Positions 1-16,285 of a stretch of DNA of 64,000 nucleotides are shown here, in pieces (within the stretch, counting starts at the first letter, position 1; each line of letters starts with the position of its first letter). The notes under the pieces were generated by a model. The model ran no database searches. It was not told the DNA's origin and was given only the letters and a program-made list of their open reading frames with translations. Both the position numbers and the translations under genes were made by a program. Origin of the DNA: Ascaris suum. Its lineage: Eukaryota > Nematoda > Chromadorea > Rhabditida > Ascarididae. The stretch spans positions 7,393,474 to 7,457,473 of the forward strand of contig CM024182.1 in the NCBI GenBank assembly GCA_013433145.1. The letters run 5' to 3'.

Positions 1-3000
1 GAAGGCTTAAATAACGATACATCTTCGCATCCACTGTGTAGCATCCTTAAACGCAACTCCCAAAATAACCTATTACTTCTAAACTGTATTGCAGTAATTC
101 ACCTGGCAGAGTACCACAATGGCAAATTCGGCAAAATACACCTAAATGTCGCCTAAGAATACAAGTTTCACTTGAATTCTTACCTATTGTGGCGATCTGA
201 AACATATGGCACCCAATCAAAACCGATAGAAGGATAGGTGAATACACAACGACGTTGCATTCAACGTTAATTTACTCAATAAAATTATATAAAAGTCTAC
301 GAATGACTTCTTTTCTCACTGACCCCTCCCTTCTTTCACTTATTAGATGAAAAAATATATATAAAATGACTCCCCTTACATTTATTAAAGAAAACCAGCC
401 CAACTTAAACCAAGACGTTCTGCATAAAAATATCAACAAAACTCAATGCGTTCTTTAAATGCTTTCAACATCTCAAAGAAAAATTCTTATCATAGATGAA
501 AATCCCATAAATATTATCAAGCAGTAAAGTACGGAGACGTCATCGAAACAACAGCTATGTTGAGACCGCTCAGCTCAAACAAAGTGAGCACTCACGTTTT
601 TGTAATCCCAGAGAATTGCTCTAGAGTTGAAGAGCATTAATTTATCCCCAAATAATATTGATGTGCAATGGAATTGCTCAGGATCTCGATCTCAGGCTAG
701 TAGGTCTCCGAACTGAAGAAGCCGCACTTTCCCAAGCAATGCCCGCATGCACAATTTGTCATCGGGCCAACAAAACAGGGCATTTTATTGGTATATATTG
801 CCAATATTTCAGAATAAACACTGGCGAAAGATTAATAATATGCCTGAAGGAAGATCAGTGGGACTCCTAAATAAACTTCGAAAAAACAAACTTATGGGAA
901 ATAATAACCCGGAAAAGATATTAAAACATTTGAAAGGAACCTAAAATAAGGGTAAAAACGTTGCCCAGACGAATAAAATCTTTCGTTTCCCCATTCAACA
1001 GTGCTGAGGTCATTATTCTTCTCTCTTCTTACATGAAAAATAAATTTCTTATTTGAAACGATATCTCTCATATCCGCTTCCGCAATTATCACTGCGTTGA
1101 AAGTATCCATCGCTTCCTTCTTTTAGTTTGTCATCAACCAACTAATATCCCAAATATCGAATAATATATTTCCTTTTAATCCAATAACATCTAAATGTTT
1201 TTGACCAAATTATATGGCATTCCGGCTAACGCCATAAATGTTTAACGTGAACAGAAAAGGCAGGAAAAAAATCCCTCCGCAAAACGAATCCGATTTCAAC
1301 TGCTATATATTTTGAAGTCGAACAAGAACTGAAAGAAGTACTCTCAATATACTTGATACGCACCATCTATATGGTGCCGAAACGTTCCGCTGACATTTAA
1401 AATTTCGAATGCGTTAATGAGCTTCATGTTAAGGTTCTATTTGCCAATGTCGACCTCTAGAATGCGCATTGCTGTGCCACTACATCAATATACCTCTTGA
1501 AAATCATCTGCATTTTCTTAAACTTTTATAACGGAGTATACATGGTTGCAAAATTTCTTTTCTTTTTCAACTAAGCAAGGAAAGGGGGGAGGCGCAAATG
1601 GGACAACCATCCATATATAACTGATGTTTCTCTGTTGTAATCTCGGAACGCGCCAAAAACACACCTAGATAATCATTTCTGGTTGGTACTTCATTTCTCT
1701 TTATCAATGCTTTTGGTATAGTCGCATTTCTTCTTCCCCATTAAGTCCCGTTTTGGCAACCTTAATTCTCCTATTCAAAGAAGTCGCCAGCATTCGTGCA
1801 ATTACGTAAAAAAATGGAAATAGATTACCCATAATGCACAATTTTGCACCCATCCCGTAATAGCAAAAATTATTCCACAACTTTGTTTCATTACTCCCTC
1901 CTTCCCACAACACATCCCCTTCATCCTCAATCTCATTACATCTCCCATAACCACAAGCCCCCCCCCCCCCAACCTCCTCACCACTCATAACCCTCGTCCT
2001 CTCATTACGTTCGAAAAAAAGCTTGTAAGTTGAAAACTGTTGAGTACACCTGGCAGCATATTCATCAACTGAAGAAGAGAAGAGTGGAGGAAGATGCTTT
2101 GATTGTAAAACAAACGATGACCTCATAAAGAATACTTTAATTACTCATCTCTAGAGCAACGACACTACAAATAACAGAATGACAGAGGGTATAAATCAGT
2201 CATAAGCGAAATTAGCATAGGAAAGATCCCATTAATCGCATCCCTCAATTTGCATATTCAAAGTGTGCCATACTGGCAAGATGTGTCATATTCTTGCCGC
2301 TTATGAAAACGACTTCAATCACAATCGGTTAGTTGCCTCAAAGATCGTCTGCATAAGCCTCAAGCATATCTCTACACCTATGCAAATGCAATAAACATGA
2401 AACTAAAAGCGAGAGGATTTGAGTATTACAAGCGGAAAGCTGTGCGCATATAAAGGTATCGACCTTAAGTTATTTCCCGAAAGATAACAGCTAACGGAAA
2501 AATACAGATTTCATTTCCAATATAAACTGCGATAATTCCTCAATTTCCTCCTTTCCACGCAAACATCCTCCTCCACTCATCCTCTCCATATCGATCGAAC
2601 TCAGCATTGAGTATACTCAACGAATCAACCGATTTTTATACTTCCATAATAAATAAATAATAAATATATATACTACTGGCTTCATTACACACTGTCAACA
2701 ATAAAGAATAGGACGGAGACTGGAGTGAAGAGGGAGAATGAATGCAAAGGAAGAGGGAAAAACGTTTCAAAAACTCGAATACTAGAGCACTTTCTAAGTG
2801 TCCCCTCATCGTTTCACGATGAAAAGATGGCTTGACTATTCATAAGGAACTTTTAGACTAGACTAAATTTTGCAAGAAATAATCACAGTACTGGAATATA
2901 TGGTTCCATGACACTAAATCATCCCCCCCCCCTCCGTCATATTATTTCGAAAACCTAACCCAACTTTGTTATTAATAAGGCTAAACCATAGTCTTCAATT

Positions 3001-3190
3001 CAATGCCTAAATGCGCATAGTCTAAAAGTAAAATATCACTTTTTCTCATATTCAACCTGCACTCACAACCAATTAACTACACGCGATGGAGAAATAATCG
3101 TGATTCAAGCTTCACAAAGCAAAGCTTAGTGCACGATATTTGCCTATATACTAGAAAACGTGTTCATCACGAGATGAATGCGTTATTCGT
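1..3190. other. Intergenic, no supported gene
   Basis: AT-rich sequence without an exon chain. It contains a 13-base C run at 1958-1970 and a C run near 2923-2931. A short plus-strand open frame at 658-780 encodes C-x2-C-x7-G-H followed by another Cys and ends in a possible donor; it might be a decayed retroelement gag zinc knuckle but is too short to call. The 140-codon minus frame at 1704-2126 is interrupted by low-complexity Gly/Glu codons from the C run and has no splice context. Confidence 0.5.
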
Positions 3191-6938
<3,748 letters not shown>

Positions 6939-7010
6939 TCTGTAATATTCACATTCTTACATATACGTATGAATATCAAACAGGTATATGTACATTGAGG
7001 TAATGAGGTT

Positions 7011-7069
7011 GATTAATGCAGATCTTACCTGATTATCCTACCTTTCAGGTAAGATGATCCGCATTAATC
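7011..7069. repeat. Inverted repeat / hairpin upstream of the SDR gene
   Basis: The left arm (7011-7031) and right arm (7046-7069) are reverse complements apart from one mismatch and a three-base bulge, with a 14-base loop. Arm ends share GATTAATGC, and the stem next to the loop shares CTTACCTG. It lies 73 bases upstream of the SDR start codon on the minus strand, so it could be in the promoter or 5' leader. It may also be a miniature palindromic mobile element or a small-RNA precursor. Confidence 0.75.
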
Positions 7070-8344
7070 TTAGCATTATTCGCGTGAAATGTACTATTTC
7101 GAAAATAAACCAAACCGCCAAAACGAACTTAACGAAATTTTTGTTATGAGTGACAAAATTCGCGCTTTTCGCTTATCATTACCGTGTTTACGATGAGCTA
7201 AAAAAAGAGCGAACAATGGACATGAATTCAGAATATCGTTCGACAGGTAAATTAGCCTTTAAGCGAATTAGGAAAACACATTCATATCCTTTAAAACAAA
7301 AACACATAAAATGCAAAAAACATCGTTGCGAACAATAATTCACCACTCAATAACGTCAATATCGTTGTCGATGAACCGCACAACGCCGATAACACAACAC
7401 ACGCACGCGGCGAACAATCGGTGAACGCCGAACGCGAACGCACGCTAAGGCTCTCATTGCGAAATCGCTCTCATCTACGGTATTGTGTACGAACTTTCAA
7501 ATTTCCGAATTTTGAAGCGCAATAATTTTTTGACATGTAATAAGTCCAGGTTAATTTACCTTGCTTTGAGGAGGTTTCATGAGTAAGTTTTATATGGGAT
7601 CTGTTTTGTCATGGAAAGAGGGAAGAAACAGAGTGGGAAGGAGATCATATTTGGGGGTAAACTATACCTTCCTTCAAAAGTTTGGACGCCCGAAAGTTGG
7701 AAGGATCTCCATATAAGAGAGTTTATTAGGTGCTTCTTCAAAATTATACACACAAAAATACTCTGCAAATAAGGCAATTATTGACAAGTAAATTGCATTA
7801 TAGTGTTTCAGCGGATTGATATTTGTATCGTTGATGGGGGGGGGGGGGTTTGCTGCAATCAGTAATAAAAAGAATCTATGATATATTTTAAAATAAACAA
7901 ATGAAGACATTTTTTATGTTTTATAATAAAGAAAGCATATAAAACTCAAGAACTCGGAAAAAATGGAAAAATGAGAAATCACTGGAATTAAAGACTTGAA
8001 AATATATGAGAAATAGATTTCTCGATATTTCATTCTCATGAATATTTCAGTTTGTCCCCCCCCCTTCCCCCCCACCTTGTACCAAAACCACGCTGGCATC
8101 AATTTCAGTTGATCAGAAAATTTTCTCACCATACAAGTCTGGAGTGTGTTTTGTGCAGATATCATTAATGCATCCATTCCTGACTGTGACGTTGACGTTT
8201 CGGACGTCATTTTGTTCTGCAAATAATTGCTGATCTTAGATATTAAATATCTGCTTGACTGAATTATAGCTTTGCTAATGCTTTGATATTCCTTTACTGT
8301 TTATGGCCACGCAGTTTTTATTCATTTCTTCAATTTAAAACGTT

Positions 8345-8436
8345 TAAATAAACAAATAAAAAGTAAATAAATAAACAAATAAACAAATAAATAAATGAAT
8401 AAATAAATGGCTGAATAAGTAAATAAATAAATAAAA
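8345..8436. repeat. AAAT/AAAC tetranucleotide array
   Basis: Imperfect tandem tetranucleotides, mainly AAAT with interspersed AAAC, AATG and AAGT units. Microsatellite. Confidence 0.9.
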
Positions 8437-10859
8437 TTAATTCTAAACAGTTACAAACGTGAGATAACGAATACATAAGATAGATTACACTTCCAAAAAA
8501 TCACAAATTGATAAATTCTCACCGATAAGTGTGTTATATGGTAGCGGTATTCAAAGGTAAGAATATAGAGAAGGAATAAATTCAACAAATCGCTTCCCTT
8601 CGCCAAGGACGTTGACTTCGAATACAGTGAAAATTCCCCGAGGAAAAAAATACTCTCCATTCTGGATTTCAGGAAAATTTGGATGGACAGGCGTACATCG
8701 TATTTAACATTACGGTACTAGAGAGGTTTCCGGTCACAAACATGAAATATCGTCTACAGGATTTAGAGCATTTCGATAGCAGGAATCTGCTTGCCTCCCT
8801 CAGAACCCATCCATCCTTTTTAAGGGGAGGGCAAAACTCTTGAACGATCGTTTGGTTGTCCGTGGGACTAGATTCAGAGGAAGAAAGGAATGGAGGAGGG
8901 GAGAGGATGGGTGACTGACTCTTGATATTCTTTACGGCTGTCACAATGTGAATCATTTACTCGTGAGCCTAAAAATCCTTGTGGCATATTGCACAAACAG
9001 CTGGCACATAAGATTTGACATCCGTTCAAGAGTTTTTTCCCTTACTTAGAGATAAACAGCTGAAAGGAAAGCAAAATTTCGCTTTTGAAGACAATTCCTC
9101 CTTGAAGTTCTTTCATCGACATCAGGAGGTGGGGGGCGGGATTCAACTTCGTGGATACTACTCAGATTTGAGCTTCATATTCTCGAAAATCTAACGCTAT
9201 TACCTTTCGATGTACATCCTTTTAGTGACTGCTTTCTTTACTGCATACTATTAAATACAATAAATTGAGGCTGACTGGGGAAAGAGGAGGAGACAAGGGA
9301 CAAAGAGAGGGGAATGAGAATAAACTACCACTTCTTGGATCTGAAGCTCTTTTTTCTGTTGGAAGAAGTAGAAGTTTTCGTATATTAGATGAAACTCTCA
9401 ACTTTTATAATAATTGTTGATATTTGTTCATCTATCAGACTATTTAATCTTTAATTGGCATCCAACCAGTTCCTCACCCTCCGAATCTGATCAGGTAGCT
9501 GTAGCCAACCGAACATCCCGTAGTGACCGTCCTCGAACTTCAAACCGAATTGGTCAGTGCGCTAAATCGAAACTCATTCACGGCGGCCGCTCAGTTCTCT
9601 GCATGCGCAATGCTGCAGCATCAATGCGAACATCCGCCTTGATCGTATTCAACGCAAAATACGACTGCGATAATCAAAGTTGACGTTCACGTCCGTGCTT
9701 TATTGCCAATTGGCATTCAGTCAGCCACCACTTCGGATCTTATTGACCAACGTGGCCTGACCGGGTTGAAACTGACTCATGCACAAATCCTAAACCGAAG
9801 TCTAACTCTAGGCTTAAGTTCAAGCGTAATTTCAATCCTAAATCTGAGCCTGAGCTAAAGGCTTGAGATGGCTGAGATCTACAACACGAGACCTTATTTC
9901 GTTTTACCAGTTATTTATGTTACAGACGATAGAAAGGTAATAATGCCTTTATTCCATAAAATGGAATTCGTCTATCAAAATGATCGCAACGAACATTAAA
10001 TACAGTAAAGTACATCATATGCGGTAGTACAATTAAATCGGCCACATAACAAATTGGTTGAAACAATTTTCCACATTTTATTATTTATTCATTCTAAACG
10101 ACCAGTCCACCTCCCTCTACTAGTTCCTTGTAAGTCATCTTTCCCCTGACCTTCCCATGACCTCGAGTGCACCTGAGGACATTAAAACAGGTAAAGGTAT
10201 AATGATGGAGATTGCAGGGGATTAAGTGCATATAACTGAAAAGTCTCCTAATTGAAAGCATTATTCTTCTGATGGAAAGCCTATGTGGTTTCTTGTGGCT
10301 TATAGGGTAAATGCGTCTAAAGAGACTTAACGAAAGCTTCATAGTACCTCCGAATGTTGGAGGAAATAATGTTGGAGCAATGTTTCCGAATTCAAATGTT
10401 TTTATAGTTAAATAACAGCACTTCCATATAAGTGAATTTGAGGATCCCAGCACCTCTCGATGAATTTTAATTGCTTTCTTTGAACAGTGCTGATTTTGAC
10501 TTTTTAAATAAAACTTGACCAAGTGCCTTTGAAAACTGAACATTTTTTGTGAGACCTACATTGCTATTATCTAGCATCGATTTTGAGGTTCATGAAGTCC
10601 AGGACTTATGGACGGCGAATATGTTATTTAGTTTTTGATACGACGTTAGCTTTGAAAAATTTCCCTTCATGCTCTCTACTATAACTGTGGCCATATAATC
10701 AAACGTTTGGATTCAACATAATTCAGGTCACCCTTTTCACACTCTGCAGAGTTCCACTTTAAGACCTATGTTTAATGGAGGTGATATTCAAAAAGGGCTA
10801 CTTGAAATAAAAAAATTACAACGTTCTCGAGTGGATACAGTATATGATATAGGAGACTT

Positions 10860-11045
10860 AAAGTGTAGAGGTAAAGCATCCAGTTAATGGTTTTGGTATC
10901 CAATAAAAGACTCTTCCGATATAAATATATGGCATTTGTTTAATGAATATGGTATCTAATAAAAGACATTTAAGATATAAGGATATAATGATAAAGTGTC
11001 CAGCTAGCGGATACGGTATTAAATGAAAGACGTTTAGAATACGCA
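10860..11045. repeat. Three-copy degenerate tandem repeat, unit about 60 bp
   Basis: Three diverged copies share the core GGTATYNAATRAAAGAC (near 10898, 10952 and 11013) followed by TTNAGATATAA-like sequence and preceded by a CCAGNTANNGG-like segment. Unit lengths differ slightly, as in an old minisatellite. Confidence 0.6.
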
Positions 11046-11304
11046 AGTACGATAATTTGTAATGATAAAATATCGTCAGTGAAAAATTGTGTGAATTTTA
11101 CTGGAAAGCTATTTGCATATTATGAATTTTCATTTGCATCTTAAGATAAGCAAATTATCGAAATCTTTTAGAATTGTTGCTATTTCATTTCATCACCTGA
11201 AACTTCGAAAATGTTATTACTATAAGAAAAAAAGACCGAAAATGCGCCAGTGGCTATTATGATGTGCGCTTTCTGCAGTCATCTAATCACGTGACTTGAA
11301 ATCG

Positions 11305-11440
<136 letters not shown>

Positions 11441-11844
11441 CGATTAAACAATGCCTAATATAAGTTATTTCTAGTACAAATGGCATCCTGTCCTAACCCC
11501 CCCCCCCAAGCCCACCTTTCCTCCACCTCCGCTCATCAAGTTAGCTGAAAGTGAAAGAATTTGATGGTTAATTGAAGTATTTTCCATAAATAAGCGCATC
11601 CACTTTATAAAGAGATAATGGAAATTTTGGAAATTCTATGAACAAACAGAGGAAGAGATTTTAACGTTTAATATTTCCATAAAAAAAGATGGAAACTATG
11701 AAGGAAGTTTTAAAAGTATTCAATAAAGAAATCATATAAAAAAGTAAATTTTTTTTTTGAGTTTTTCGCTAATGCAAATCAATTTTCGCAAAGGTGAGAT
11801 TAAATTTTCAATTCTGCAAAGTGAGAAATAATTTCCCATAGTCT

Positions 11845-12010
11845 ACAAATAATTTCCAGTATTTTTCAACAAAATAATTTGCGATAATTTGCAGATAATT
11901 TCCGGTGATTTGCAGATAATTTTTACAGATAATTTCCGGTAATTTGCAGATAGCTGTCAGTAATTTGCAAATAGATCCTTAGAATATGCAAATAATTTTT
12001 GTTAGCTTGC
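11845..12010. repeat. Degenerate tandem array of GATAATTTGCAG-type units
   Basis: The words AATTTGCAGATAATTT, ATAATTTCCGG and TAATTTGCA recur in overlapping order, giving an 11-28 base periodicity. Each copy looks like a nematode 3' splice site (TTTGCAG), but no coding frame follows. Confidence 0.65.
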
Positions 12011-13251
12011 AAATTCCTTATTGTGAATTCCTTCTCAAATTTCTTATAGAAATCAATCAGCTAAATATAAATAACAAAAAAAAAAAAAAAAACGATGCGT
12101 AAACACTCATTAATTGTAATAAAATGATTCGATAAAAGCTCAAATGCTAATTGAATGTGGAAATGAGAAGATAAGAACACGTTAAGTTTCGAACATACGA
12201 ATTATCTTGCTTTTAAATATGGAAATTTCGTCTGGAATTTGATTAGATTTTATTTTTTTTGCATATGGACCATATTTTTTGCATAATTTTTTTAAAATTA
12301 GAATTTGAACTGACTGCATTTCATATCCAAATTGACACGGATTTTCCACTTATATTTTTAGATCATCACGTAGTTGGCAAAATTGCAAAAAAATTTCGAA
12401 AACTTTTTTAATCGATTAAAGAGATATATGTACATAGGAAATGAGTCGATTGCTTCAGCTTGAGGGGAGGGATTAAGAGAAAGAGGAGAGGAGGGTGGAG
12501 GCTGGAGGAAAGCGGAGAAAGAGGAGGAAGTCGTAGATATAGCAGCATTTGTACGTATCACGACAAGCCTGAAGTAACACAAAATATGCCACTAAGTGTA
12601 ACATTGTATCTAACAGTCGTCTCTTTAATGCACATCATATAACTCTGCTAGAAACAACCTCCATCACCATGTTACTAAACACTGTTATTTCCTCGATTAC
12701 CGATTTTTTGCGATTTTGCAATTTTTTTCGCATGAATTCAAAAAATCCACCAATTTCCGCTCTTTATGAGCATTTGGCAAATTTTGATAAGACCAACTAT
12801 GACGAATATTCTTGAATATATGTGTCTGTCTGTGTCTGTTTCTGTCCACTAGTTTTACCTCGAAAGTCAATAAAATTACGAAGAAATTTCCTCAATGTAA
12901 TATCTAATCTTAGTTGGTACCCTCACTCCAGTCTTGTTCCGATGTTGGCATTTTTCATTATTTAAGAAATTTGCAAGAGATGAAATTTGCACATTCAATT
13001 TTTGAATGCACTCGTTCGAAAACAAAAAACACTAACTTCTAGTTGCAGATCTATGTAAGTAACAAATTTCGGCAGGTGATAATTTCGTAGGAAAGTGCGC
13101 TTTTCCGATTTCATTGTTATATTTTTTGAATATCAATCGGATTCTTTAAGAGGATCGTAAAAAACGCATATCGTGTCAGACTCATAGATGCGTTTTTCAA
13201 TTTTTTGAACAAGTTTCCCAAAAAAATGCTAATTTTTCAATTTATCTTCAC

Positions 13252-13260
13252 CTATAAATA
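13252..13260 (+). promoter_or_regulatory. TATA-like box upstream of the kinase gene
   Basis: CTATAAATA lies 73-81 bases upstream of the kinase ATG, in an otherwise T-rich promoter-like stretch. Position fits a core promoter, but the transcription start is not known. Confidence 0.45.
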
Positions 13261-13332
13261 GTTGCAATCCGAGAGGACACTTCATTCAGCAGTCCTTCTT
13301 CTGACGAGTAGCGTTTTCGAGTTACTTCGGAT

Positions 13333-16185
13333 ATGGCGGCTCCACAATTGGTTCAGCTTCAAGTCGGCGAGATGGTCGACCGTTGGCACATCGACAAGAA
13401 GCTCGGCGAAGGTGGATTCGGCGCTGTCTACCTGGTATGCAATTGTGAGCCGCTTGTCGCGCTAATGCGCCTACAATTGGGATACAGAAGATATGCGATG
13501 GAAGATTGTTCCATGTATTTCAAAAAATCTGCTTATAACAATAAATTTCATGAGGAGATTTCCTGGTTACTGAAAGGATGAATTTAGTACCTATAATGAC
13601 GTGCTAAGTTTGCATATTGATCCTTGTCCATTGAGTGGCTGATGGGATTGCGAGACGAAGGTGGTCTGTTTCTGTGACAAAACGGTGCATCCGTGCTCCA
13701 GGGAGGGCAAGGTGGGAAAGAGCAGGAACACCTTTCATTTGAACTAGACAAAGTTTTAAAGAGATAAAGAGTTGAATGAAGCAATATAAAAGCCACAAAT
13801 ATTGCTCGCTCTAACATATGAAGGTGTACATTTTGCATTACACCAGGTGGATTTTTCACCCCATTTTATAAACAACTACGTGCTCAAATCTCCTTGCTCA
13901 TGAGTTTAGTTGGTGACGAAAACGATTAGGAAGCGCTTGATTCTTTGCCGAATAAATCGGACGCATTTTTAGGACATTAGATGCGTTTCTTTATATTTGG
14001 ATGCTGTTAAGCTAATGCTGCTTCGAGGTGAACCTGAGCTAGGAATCTTAGTGCGTAGAAGGCGTCATCTGAAGGCAGGAAACCCTCCCGAAGCGACACT
14101 GCCCCAATGGCAACGCTTTCACACTACGTTCATATATGTTGTCCACATATCACTGGAGCTCATGTTTCAGGTGTCAGATTCCACCGGGACATATGCGTTG
14201 AAGGTTGAGGGAGTGAACGAACAAATTCAGGTGTGCATCATCACTTTATTCTCTCGCAGTTCAACGGACAACTTAAATTCACGAATGTATTATACTAAGC
14301 CTAAGCCTGTAGGTGATATAATTTTAGCTGGTAGCACAGCTGTATGATAGTTTGAAAACTCCATACTCGCCGGCAATCGTCCACTTGAGTGAATGAGGAA
14401 GTGATCGCTATTATAGGTGCTCAAAATGGAGGTGTACGTGTTGACCGAGCTGATGAAGAGGAACAGTCGTCACTTCTGTAAGATTATGGACAAAGGCCGC
14501 TATGGATCATTCAATTATGTCGTCATGACGGTCGTCGGCAAAAGTCTCCAAGTATGTTTCATGCACTTCTTTACATCGAATGTCACTGTGATTAGCAGAA
14601 ATTTTTTGAAAGATGCGTTTTGAGTTTTGAGGTAGAGATAATTCCTAGGTCGAACATAACCGATCTTTTCCTGGTCTATTCTAAGAAATTGCAGGACTTG
14701 CGCAAAGCCGGTCCGGGTCAACACCTTTCAATGGGAACGGCAATTGGTGCCGGTATTCAAGCACTCGAGGCACTCGAGGATCTTCATTCAATCGGATACC
14801 TTCACAGGTTCGCCACATTTCGGCGTACGAATCTCAATATAGGCCACCTATCTGACGTTGTTCGTTATCGTACGATTCGAAATTTTAGCTCGAAGCTATA
14901 CGGAAATGTTTCAGGGATGTTAAGCCTGGAAATTATACCGTCGGGCGCCCGGAGCTGAACGAATTGCGTAAAATTTACATCCTTGACTTCGGGATGTGCC
15001 GCAAATTTACGAATGCTCAGGTATGAGCGTCTTTTAGTGGCAAAGCTTCCGTTTTGAATTTTTAATTTTCCGTTATTTGTTGATTTTCTATTATCTGTTA
15101 ATGATTCCCCTATAGTTTTGTCTTTAATTTGTTGAATTAATTTTCCGTTATTCCATTCAATTTAATCCTTTCCAGAATTTTTTCTTTAGCGCTAATCAAA
15201 TTCCTTTTCCTTTTTTTTCCGGAATTGCATACAGGATCTTTTTTTGTTATGGCATATGCCGTCGTATACAAACAAAGAATTTTAGAACGTGATTCGCAAG
15301 CCTCGTGCGGCGGCAGGATTCCGAGGAACGGTGCGTTATGCGCCGATCTCATGTCACCTACAACGTGAGCTTTGTCGCAAGGATGATGTCGAAACGTGGA
15401 TTTATATGCAAGTCGAACTCACCACCGGGAATTTGCCGTGGAAAAATGTTGCCGACATGAACCAGGTATGCGATCGTTCATACTTTCTGGCTAGCTTTAT
15501 AATATGATTGTTAGAATGCTCAATATAACCGCCAATAAAACGCTAATTCGTGAGCTGTTAATTGATGCATCATCTGCACTGAGGCGATTTTCCATTTCAA
15601 ATTTAATAAAACTTGAAGTACTTGTCACAGTGGGATTGACAGACGTCGCGAAGGTTTTTCCACCCCTAGTTGCAAAGTTTCTCTACTCCTGAAGTTCTCG
15701 AAGATTGTCAAAAAAGGTGTCGTCTTTGTCTTTGTCGTAGGGCACATTTGGAAAGAAAGATATTGGAAGTTAAAGTATGGAAGGCCCATAGGAGGGAAAA
15801 GTATGATAGTGTTAAAAAGTCTGAATAATAATGAATAAACAAAGAACTGCTAAATAAATATGCAAATAAAGAGTCATGACGTACAGCCATGAAATTAACC
15901 TACCCGACAGGTGTACGTCAATTTCAAAATTACCATTAATTAAGTTCGATTCAATTACAGGTGGGTGAGTATAAGAAGCGTTGTCGTTTCGAGCCGGCGA
16001 TAAATGAACTGATGGGCGGTTGTGCTCCAGAATTGAGACAAATCATGCAGATGGTCGATGCGTTGAAGTACTACGATACGCCACCATATCAACAGATTTA
16101 CACTCTCATGCGTCGTTCATTCCAGACTACTGGCACTCAAGAATTCCCATACGATTGGGAGAAACCCGGCGGTGGCATTTTCTAG
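13333..16185 (+). CDS. CK1-group (TTBK-like/worm) protein kinase, seven exons
   Basis: Serine/threonine kinase consisting almost only of a catalytic domain, 306 residues. Exons: 13333-13434, 14171-14230, 14417-14551, 14695-14807, 14915-15020, 15286-15465, 15961-16185; all GT..AG, phases consistent, stop TAG. Landmarks: Gly-rich loop LGEGGFGAVYLV (from residue 24), ATP-anchoring Lys45 in YALKVEG, helix-C Glu59, catalytic loop HRDVKPGN (Asp138, Asn143) and DFG (Asp161), so it should be active. RAAAGFRGTVRYA, DDVETW and LTTGNLPWKN are hallmarks of the CK1 group, especially the large nematode TTBK-like expansion. There is no regulatory tail; the protein ends EKPGGGIF. The start is supported by the TATA-like box about 75 bases upstream. 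Many worm relatives are expressed in sperm or germline, but the substrate here is unknown. Confidence 0.95.
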
Positions 16186-16264
16186 ACCGATGATGAAAAT
16201 TTTTAAAACATTTTTTTAAATGTTACGAAGTATAACAATAGATTAGCCCATTGATGTGGGATTG

Positions 16265-16279
16265 AATAAAACGAATAAA
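16265..16279 (+). terminator. Two AATAAA polyadenylation signals for the kinase gene
   Basis: AATAAA occurs at 16265-16270 and again at 16274-16279, about 80-95 bases after the kinase stop codon, followed by a T-rich run. This fits a standard 3' end. Confidence 0.75.
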
Positions 16280-16285
16280 CCTTTT

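Noticed and set aside
658..870. Possible retroelement gag zinc-knuckle fragment
   Set aside because: Cysteine-histidine spacing does not match CCHC knuckles well, and no polymerase, integrase or LTR sequence is nearby.
1704..2126. 140-codon minus-strand ORF
   Set aside because: Its middle is low-complexity sequence derived from a C run, and it has neither domain, signal peptide nor splice context.
10094..10543. 149-codon minus-strand ORF, longest single ORF of its region
   Set aside because: Composition is biased to Lys, Ile, Ser, Arg and Leu with no motif and no splice partners; chance in AT-rich DNA is possible. Kept only as a note.
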